10,774 nt of DNA from Planctomycetota bacterium (GTDB taxonomy: Bacteria; Planctomycetota; Phycisphaerae; WQYP01), in assembly GCA_021809365.1 (NCBI GenBank), contig JAKBAC010000119.1, positions 1 through 10,774 of the forward strand. The letters are read 5' to 3'. The stretch's first letter is position 1; every line of letters starts with the position of its first letter. The notes below the pieces were generated by a model that saw nothing but the letters and a program-made list of their open reading frames with translations, had not been told where the DNA came from and searched no databases. Positions 7,069 through 10,774 of this stretch are shown piece after piece. Both the position numbers and the translations under genes were made by a program.

Positions 7069-7995
7069 ATGGAGATGTTCAGGCAAATCGGTTTTTCAGC
7101 GCCTTCGGCCAATCCTGCGGGGAGTTCGGGTGCGAACGTTGACCGCGCGTTCTCCGGTCGTGCCACACCCCTGCTGGAACATAAATGGAACGGTGCAGCG
7201 ATGGCTTCCGGCTATGAGCCGCCATCCGAGCCGTTGACTGATATTCCGCGATCGCCATTAGACGCTGTGATTATCTCGGATATTCACCTCGGGTGCGACA
7301 ATTGTCAGGCCAAGCTGCTGATCCGTTTTCTGGAGGATATCCTGGAAGGACGCATTCCCACGCGGCGGCTGATTATCAATGGCGACGTGTTTGATTCCAT
7401 CGACTTTCGGCGGTTAAAAAAGACGCACTGGAAAGTGCTCTCCATGATCCGCCACTTGTCGGATAAAATGGAAGTCATCTGGACCTGCGGCAACCATGAC
7501 GGCCCGGCGGAAATTGTCTCGCATCTTCTGGGCGTGCAGGTGCTGGATGAATTTATATTCACCTCCGGCCAGCGGCGTATGCTGGTGCTGCATGGGCATA
7601 TTTTTGATGATTTTATTGACGATCACCCGGTTCTCACCTGGATCGGCGATCTGATTTACAATACCCTTCAGCAAGTTGATCGCCGCCATTACATCGCGCG
7701 ATTGGCCAAGGCACGGTCGAAAATTTTTCTACATTGTCTGGATAAGGTGCAGCGGAAATCCATCGCCTACGCACGCCGCCTGGGATGCGATGTGGTGTTG
7801 TGCGGACACACGCACCACTGCGCCACTGGTGCCCAGGGCGGCATTAATTACTTCAACAGCGGCTGCTGGACCGAATTACCCTCAACCTGGCTGGCGGTAG
7901 ATTGCGGAAAAGTCACAGTGTGCCATTACAGCCCGGATTTACTCTCCGCAGAACCGGCCAATCTCGCTCCCGTCATCACCGCCGCGACCGAATAA
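7069..7995 (+). CDS. Metallophosphoesterase, UDP-2,3-diacylglucosamine diphosphatase-like (COG2908/LpxH-related)
   Basis: This calcineurin-like phosphoesterase has the complete set of two-metal motifs: SDIHLG (Asp71, His73), GDVFD (Asp106), GNHD (Asn142, His143), LHGHIFD (His175, His177) and CGHTHH (His247, His249). The middle insertion, about 178-235, is helical and basic, as in the COG2908 family. Those relatives include LpxH, which cleaves UDP-2,3-diacylglucosamine to lipid X in lipid A synthesis at the inner membrane. Substrate specificity cannot be fixed from sequence alone. The conserved domain begins at about residue 63. Starts at 7069, 7075 and 7201 are all possible and none has a convincing ribosome binding site. 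The 7201 start gives 264 residues, closer to family length, and the extra N-terminus is a Ser/Ala/Gly-rich, probably disordered stretch. The gene follows ftsK on the same strand, 151 nt away, and converges on the DtxR-family gene. Confidence 0.88.
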   Translation: MEMFRQIGFSAPSANPAGSSGANVDRAFSGRATPLLEHKWNGAAMASGYEPPSEPLTDIPRSPLDAVIISDIHLGCDNCQAKLLIRFLEDILEGRIPTRRLIINGDVFDSIDFRRLKKTHWKVLSMIRHLSDKMEVIWTCGNHDGPAEIVSHLLGVQVLDEFIFTSGQRRMLVLHGHIFDDFIDDHPVLTWIGDLIYNTLQQVDRRHYIARLAKARSKIFLHCLDKVQRKSIAYARRLGCDVVLCGHTHHCATGAQGGINYFNSGCWTELPSTWLAVDCGKVTVCHYSPDLLSAEPANLAPVITAATE

Positions 7996-8101
7996 ATGAT
8001 CGAATCAGGGCATCACCATATAGGATCTATCCGGGAGTCGGTCCGAATAAGCGCCGGGTTGCGACGGCATGATATACGGCCGCCGCAGGATCATCGCGTC
8101 T

Positions 8102-8172
8102 TAGAGCACCGTGGTGATAACCCGGTGGTTGGTTGGCGGCACCGGATCAAGCTCTGGCTTACCATCCGGTGC
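8102..8172. repeat. 71-bp hairpin repeat, copy 1
   Basis: This block matches 8194-8264 at 70 of 71 positions. It contains a nested hairpin: perfect 9-bp outer arms GCACCGGAT (8139-8147) and ATCCGGTGC (8164-8172), then inner arms AAGC (8149-8152) and GCTT (8157-8160) around the loop TCTG. Its 5' part also has CACCG/CGGTG arms (8107-8111 and 8123-8127). A second GCACCG at 8106-8111 could compete for the right outer arm. The block lies in the 3' region between two convergent genes. It could be a REP-like element, a non-coding RNA motif or part of a 3'-UTR. No protein is likely. Confidence 0.9.
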
Positions 8173-8193
8173 TCGGCGGGCGCGTCGCGATTA

Positions 8194-8264
8194 TAGAGCA
8201 CCGTGGTGATAACCCGGTGGTTGGTTGGCGGCACTGGATCAAGCTCTGGCTTACCATCCGGTGC
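8194..8264. repeat. 71-bp hairpin repeat, copy 2
   Basis: This copy lies 92 bp downstream of copy 1 in the same orientation. It differs only by C to T at 8235 (copy 1 base 8143), inside the left outer arm. In a rightward transcript the change turns a C-G pair into U-G, so the stem is preserved. Both copies are preceded by TCGCG (8094-8098 and 8185-8189), so the duplicated unit may be slightly longer with small indels. A fragment AACCCGGTGGT at 8296-8306 may be the remnant of a third copy. Confidence 0.9.
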
Positions 8265-8310
8265 ACTACAAGTCGCACCGACGATGGCGCACCTCAACCC
8301 GGTGGTACAG

Positions 8311-8324
8311 CCCCTCCGCAGGGG
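8311..8324. repeat. Short GC-rich hairpin
   Basis: Perfect arms CCCCT (8311-8315) and AGGGG (8320-8324) surround the loop CCGC. It lies between the second 71-bp repeat and the candidate terminator. There is no T tract on either side, so it is probably a pause or stability element. It is also the first hairpin met by leftward transcripts leaving the DtxR-family gene. Confidence 0.45.
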
Positions 8325-8340
8325 GACCAAATGCTACGAC

Positions 8341-8377
8341 CCTGCCTTGTTGCCGTGAATGGCGGGATTATTTTTTT
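8341..8377 (+). terminator. Candidate intrinsic terminator for rightward transcripts
   Basis: The arms CCTGCC (8341-8346) and GGCGGG (8361-8366) form a six-pair stem with one G-U pair and a 14-nt loop, followed by ATTA and seven T residues (8371-8377). It would end transcripts from the phosphoesterase gene after the 71-bp repeats. The T run lies inside the last codons of the convergent DtxR-family gene, where it encodes the C-terminal Lys-Lys. Confidence 0.5.
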
Positions 8378-9054
8378 CGCCTGCCGGTTGGAGCGCAAGG
8401 CCGCACCAGAAATTTCGCCGCCGCCGCCATCGACAGCATCACCGGCTGTTTTCCATCCGGGCGTGCGGAAATAGCGCCGGCCTGTGGATTGTGGTGTTCA
8501 ATGACCACGGCGGCCTGAGGCACCAGGCCGCTGGCTTGGGCAAATCGCAAAAATTCAGAGCTTTGATCCGCGATTCGGACAATCACGGTAGAGTTGCCCT
8601 TCTGCAATTCCGCCAGACTGCATAATTCCGGAGCTTCCACTTTTCCGGCAGAGGATGGAATTGGATCGCCATGCGGATCCACCGAGGGGTGTCCCAGTAA
8701 TAAATCAATACGCTCCAGAACCGTTTCCGAAATGACGTGCTCAAGTTCCTCGGCTTCGGCATGCGCGTCAGACCAGTCAATACCGAGAATCTCAACCAGA
8801 AATAATTCCAGCAGACGATGGCGTCGCAAAACATGCAGCGCCAGTTGCTCGCCGGCCCTGGTAAGCCGCACGCCGGCCCGTGGCGCATATTTCGCCAGGC
8901 CGGAATCCGCAATGGCTTTGACCATGGTGGTGGCGGTTCCGGCGGTCACACCCACCAGGGTCGCCAGCTTTCCCATGGGCACAAATTTTCCGCGGGCCTC
9001 CTGCTGCTGCAGCCACAATTGCTTGAGATAATTTTCAATGGTTCTACTGGCCAT
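8368..9054 (-). CDS. DtxR/MntR-family metal-dependent transcriptional regulator
   Basis: This 228-residue three-domain regulator has the length and layout of DtxR/IdeR. Residues 1-65 are the winged helix (TIENYLKQLW at the start, recognition region near 36-50, wing RAGVRLTRAG). Residues 66-135 are the dimerisation and metal-binding domain, ending in the family signature HGDPIP (128-133). Residues 140-216 are an FeoA/SH3-like domain. By alignment with DtxR numbering, His79, Glu83 and His98 of the ancillary metal site and Glu105-His106 of the primary site are present. Position 102 is Glu as in MntR, not Cys as in DtxR/IdeR. Such proteins repress metal-uptake genes when bound to Fe(II) or Mn(II). 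The gene is divergent from the Nramp-like transporter, a classic target. The ATG at 9054 has a weak GGATGG upstream. Fe versus Mn sensing is unresolved. Confidence 0.92.
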   Translation of the reverse strand: MASRTIENYLKQLWLQQQEARGKFVPMGKLATLVGVTAGTATTMVKAIADSGLAKYAPRAGVRLTRAGEQLALHVLRRHRLLELFLVEILGIDWSDAHAEAEELEHVISETVLERIDLLLGHPSVDPHGDPIPSSAGKVEAPELCSLAELQKGNSTVIVRIADQSSEFLRFAQASGLVPQAAVVIEHHNPQAGAISARPDGKQPVMLSMAAAAKFLVRPCAPTGRRKK

Positions 9055-9148
9055 GCGTGGTGTTCCATCCTACAACAAATCCCGCTTGCATCTCTCCCAT
9101 CATCCGCTCCCGTCGCATGGAAAGCAAGCCAGGTATGGCACATCATGG

Positions 9149-9188
9149 ATTTTGAATAGTCAAAGTATGGAATATTATGACTCAAAAT
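9149..9188. promoter_or_regulatory. AT-rich dyad, candidate operator for the DtxR-family regulator
   Basis: The divergent spacer holds TTTGA-ATAG-TCAAA (9151-9164), a perfect inverted repeat. A larger imperfect dyad has ATTTTG (9149-9154) opposite CAAAAT (9183-9188) and AGTCA (9158-9162) opposite TGACT (9178-9182). It ends five bases before the -35 hexamer of the transporter promoter. It also overlaps a leftward TTGACT (complement of 9157-9162) that could serve the regulator gene. It is AT-rich against GC-rich surroundings. It does not match the DtxR or MntR boxes I know, so binding is inferred from position and symmetry. Confidence 0.45.
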
Positions 9189-9193
9189 ATCTC

Positions 9194-9222
9194 TTGACAT
9201 TTCCCGGCGGCCATTGTAAACT
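9194..9222 (+). promoter_or_regulatory. Sigma70-type promoter of the Nramp-like gene
   Basis: TTGACA (9194-9199) matches the -35 consensus exactly. It is followed after 17 bases by TAAACT (9217-9222), a good -10 hexamer. Transcription would start near 9229, giving a leader of about 150 nt before the ATG at 9379. This is the best promoter match in the window. Confidence 0.65.
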
Positions 9223-9228
9223 TTTCCT

Positions 9229-9378
9229 GTCATGGGCGGGCCGTGAAATGGCCGCACCAATTAGTCCGAATCGCCGTGCCGGTGCGAACGGCGGGAGCGG
9301 TCGAAAGATTCATCGGGACGGAAAGGGAAGCGTTGAACCGCTCCGCGGGGAATAAGCGTTGGAAAGTATTTTCTAATC
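9229..9378 (+). promoter_or_regulatory. Long structured 5' leader of the Nramp-like gene; candidate riboswitch or attenuator
   Basis: Complementary segments seen in the RNA sense: GUCC 9264-9267 with GGAC 9316-9319, GAAUC 9268-9272 with GAUUC 9307-9311, and a hairpin GCCGU 9273-9277 with ACGGC 9288-9292. GGAGCGGU 9294-9301 pairs perfectly with ACCGCUCC 9337-9344, which crosses the GAAUC/GAUUC stem. In addition, CGCACC 9253-9258 complements GGUGCG 9281-9286 in the hairpin loop. Upstream, GCGGGCC 9236-9242 pairs with GGCCGC 9250-9255 with one bulge. Overlapping arms mean that alternative folds or pseudoknots are possible. I could not match it to yybP-ykoY, M-box, NiCo, cobalamin or other classes I know. 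Confidence 0.45.
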
Positions 9379-10774
9379 ATGGGTAGAATGAATCAAAGCT
9401 CAAAGCCCCCGAAATCCGGAATTATCTCCTCACCAACGTCAATTGAAATCGCATCGGCCGGCACCGGCACCGGCGCAGACCCGCTGACGGCCGAAGATAT
9501 TTCCCGCGCACGTGATCGCCTGGCGGTGGCCAAGGCCCGCGGCGGCGTACAGTCCCGTAAGTCCTGGCGCTGGATGCGTCTTTTATGGCTGTTGGCCGGA
9601 CCGGGAGTTCTGGTATTTCTGGGAGAAAATGACGCTCCCAGCATGTTGTCCTATGCCGCCACCGGGTCGCAATTCGGTATCGGATTCTTTCTGCCCTTTA
9701 TTCTTCTGACATTTCTGGCCGCATGGGTTGTGCAGGAAATGACCGTGCGTTTGGGGTCGGTAACCCATCGCGGCCACGCGGAATTAATCTTTGACCGGTT
9801 CGGCCCGTTCTGGGGATTTTTCTCCATGGCGGATCTGATGCTGGGAAACTTCCTCACGCTGGTCACTGAATTTATCGGGATTCGCGCGGGCTTAAGTTAC
9901 TTTGGTATACCAGCTCTGGTGGCGGTAGGAGGAGCCATAACGCTTATTCTCGCGGTAACCATGACGCGCCGCTATTGGACCTGGGAACGCATCCTGCTGG
10001 GGTTGGCCATGTTCAACGGTCTGTTTATTCCCGTGGCCCTGATGTCGCATCCCAGTTGGCACGCCGTAGGACATGCGTTTATTACGTTTGGCCCACTGCC
10101 GGGCGGTCTGCGGTCACAAAATATTCTTCTGATGATGGCGGACATTGGCGCTACTGTCACACCGTGGATGCTGTTTTTTCAGCAGGGAGCCACCAGTGAC
10201 AAAGGCATGCAGCCGCGGGATGTGGGATTTGGCCGCTGGGACACTTCCATCGGCACACTTCTGGCGGCCCTATTCGGCATCGCGGTGGTGCTGGCCACCG
10301 TGCCGCTTTATACACATGGGATCAGTACGGAGAATTATCAGGGAGCACAATTTGCCCAGGCTTTGCAGCCTTATGTCGGCAAACTTGGTTCGAGCCTCTT
10401 TGCGCTGGGCCTGGTGGAGGCAGGACTCGTGGCGGCCATCAGTATTTCAACGTCCTCCGGGTATGCCTTTGGCGAAGTCATGCACCATGCCCATAGTCTG
10501 AACCGCAGCATCAAAGACGCGTGGCCTTTTTATCTCACCCTGCTTGGCTCGGCGATCGCCGCAGGGGCCATCGTGCTGATTCCGCACGCCCCGTTGGAAT
10601 TTATTGTTCTGATTGTCAATGTTATCGCGGTGCTGGCCATGCCGCCGGCGTTGCTGTTTCTGCTGCTCCTGGTCAATGATCGTGAGGTTATGGGGGACCG
10701 TGTGAACGGCTTGTGGCTGAATATCGCGGGCATTGCAGTAACGGTACTCCTGATTATCGCCGGCCTGGGTTATG
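9379..10774 (+). CDS. Divergent Nramp-superfamily divalent-metal transporter (3' partial)
   Basis: The frame is open from the ATG at 9379 to the window edge (465 residues, end missing). An in-frame TGA at 9334-9336 bounds the start; the ATG at 9388 is an alternative. Residues 1-65 are a hydrophilic, basic N-terminal extension. About ten hydrophobic segments follow, the first at 68-84. TM1 has GPG then GENDAPS (82-88), where Nramp/MntH proteins carry DPGN. TM6 has IGATVTPWMLFFQQ (256-269), where MntH has a methionine and His (MPH) at the TP-W position. The overall fold (GPG start, TSDKG after TM6, SSGYAFGE near 359-366) still places it in the COG1914 Nramp superfamily, in a distant clade. It should move a divalent cation across the inner membrane. 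The changed site makes Mn or Fe selectivity uncertain. The divergent DtxR-family gene supports metal-linked regulation. Confidence 0.9.
   Translation, partial: MGRMNQSSKPPKSGIISSPTSIEIASAGTGTGADPLTAEDISRARDRLAVAKARGGVQSRKSWRWMRLLWLLAGPGVLVFLGENDAPSMLSYAATGSQFGIGFFLPFILLTFLAAWVVQEMTVRLGSVTHRGHAELIFDRFGPFWGFFSMADLMLGNFLTLVTEFIGIRAGLSYFGIPALVAVGGAITLILAVTMTRRYWTWERILLGLAMFNGLFIPVALMSHPSWHAVGHAFITFGPLPGGLRSQNILLMMADIGATVTPWMLFFQQGATSDKGMQPRDVGFGRWDTSIGTLLAALFGIAVVLATVPLYTHGISTENYQGAQFAQALQPYVGKLGSSLFALGLVEAGLVAAISISTSSGYAFGEVMHHAHSLNRSIKDAWPFYLTLLGSAIAAGAIVLIPHAPLEFIVLIVNVIAVLAMPPALLFLLLLVNDREVMGDRVNGLWLNIAGIAVTVLLIIAGLGY

Noticed and set aside
6948..7142. A 64-residue plus-strand frame between ftsK and the phosphoesterase gene
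   Set aside because: It has no ribosome binding site or recognisable motif, and it overlaps the N-terminal region of the phosphoesterase frame.
8091..8330. Open frames on both strands across the 71-bp repeats
   Set aside because: They are short and overlapping, have no ribosome binding site, and their repeated peptides follow from the duplicated DNA.
8582..8596. AATCACGGTAG inside the DtxR-family gene, similar to the motif before ftsK
   Set aside because: It lies in coding sequence at a conserved domain, and the match is short enough to be chance.
9264..9360. Cobalamin or yybP-ykoY riboswitch in the transporter leader
   Set aside because: GGUGCGAA and GGGAAG fragments recall cobalamin boxes, but their order and the missing conserved B12-box core do not fit. 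The yybP-ykoY signature segments are also absent.

Overview
The window looks like a chromosomal segment of a diderm bacterium, most likely a planctomycete (possibly class Phycisphaerae). This rests on overall gene character, weak or absent Shine-Dalgarno sequences at most starts, and repeat-rich intergenic spacers. It is an inference, because no rRNA or other marker gene is present.

Layout from left to right: (1) 1-1200, the 3' part of a superfamily 2 helicase fused to a DUF559 (Vsr/PD-(D/E)XK-like) nuclease domain, cut by the window edge. (2) 1332-1877, a GbsR/MarR-type regulator preceded by a nested inverted repeat. After a 75-nt gap with a hairpin comes (3) 1953-3971, a membrane sensor histidine kinase with no response regulator nearby. 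(4) 3972-4484, a long spacer made of small tandem repeats and two perfect 90-bp direct repeats. (5) 4485-6917, full-length FtsK. (6) 7069-7995, a COG2908/LpxH-like metallophosphoesterase. The 151-nt gap between these two genes holds nothing I can support beyond a small hairpin near 6944-6958. (7) 7996-8367, a spacer with two copies of a 71-bp hairpin repeat and a rightward terminator. (8) 8368-9054 (minus), a DtxR/MntR-family metalloregulator. (9) 9055-9378, a divergent control region with an AT-rich dyad, a strong sigma70-type promoter and a roughly 150-nt leader that can form competing or pseudoknotted structures. (10) 9379 to the right edge, a divergent Nramp-superfamily transporter with non-canonical metal-site motifs.

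The last three items form a probable metal-homeostasis module: a metal-sensing repressor facing the transporter it may control, with an RNA leader that could add a second layer of control. FtsK and the phosphoesterase are housekeeping functions (chromosome segregation, probable lipid A or nucleotide-sugar phosphate chemistry). The GbsR regulator and kinase form a small signalling pair. The helicase-nuclease at the left edge resembles genome-defence helicases.

The most interesting parts are the structured leader of the Nramp-like gene, the two families of duplicated intergenic hairpin elements, and the helicase-nuclease fusion. Nothing here was checked against a database.
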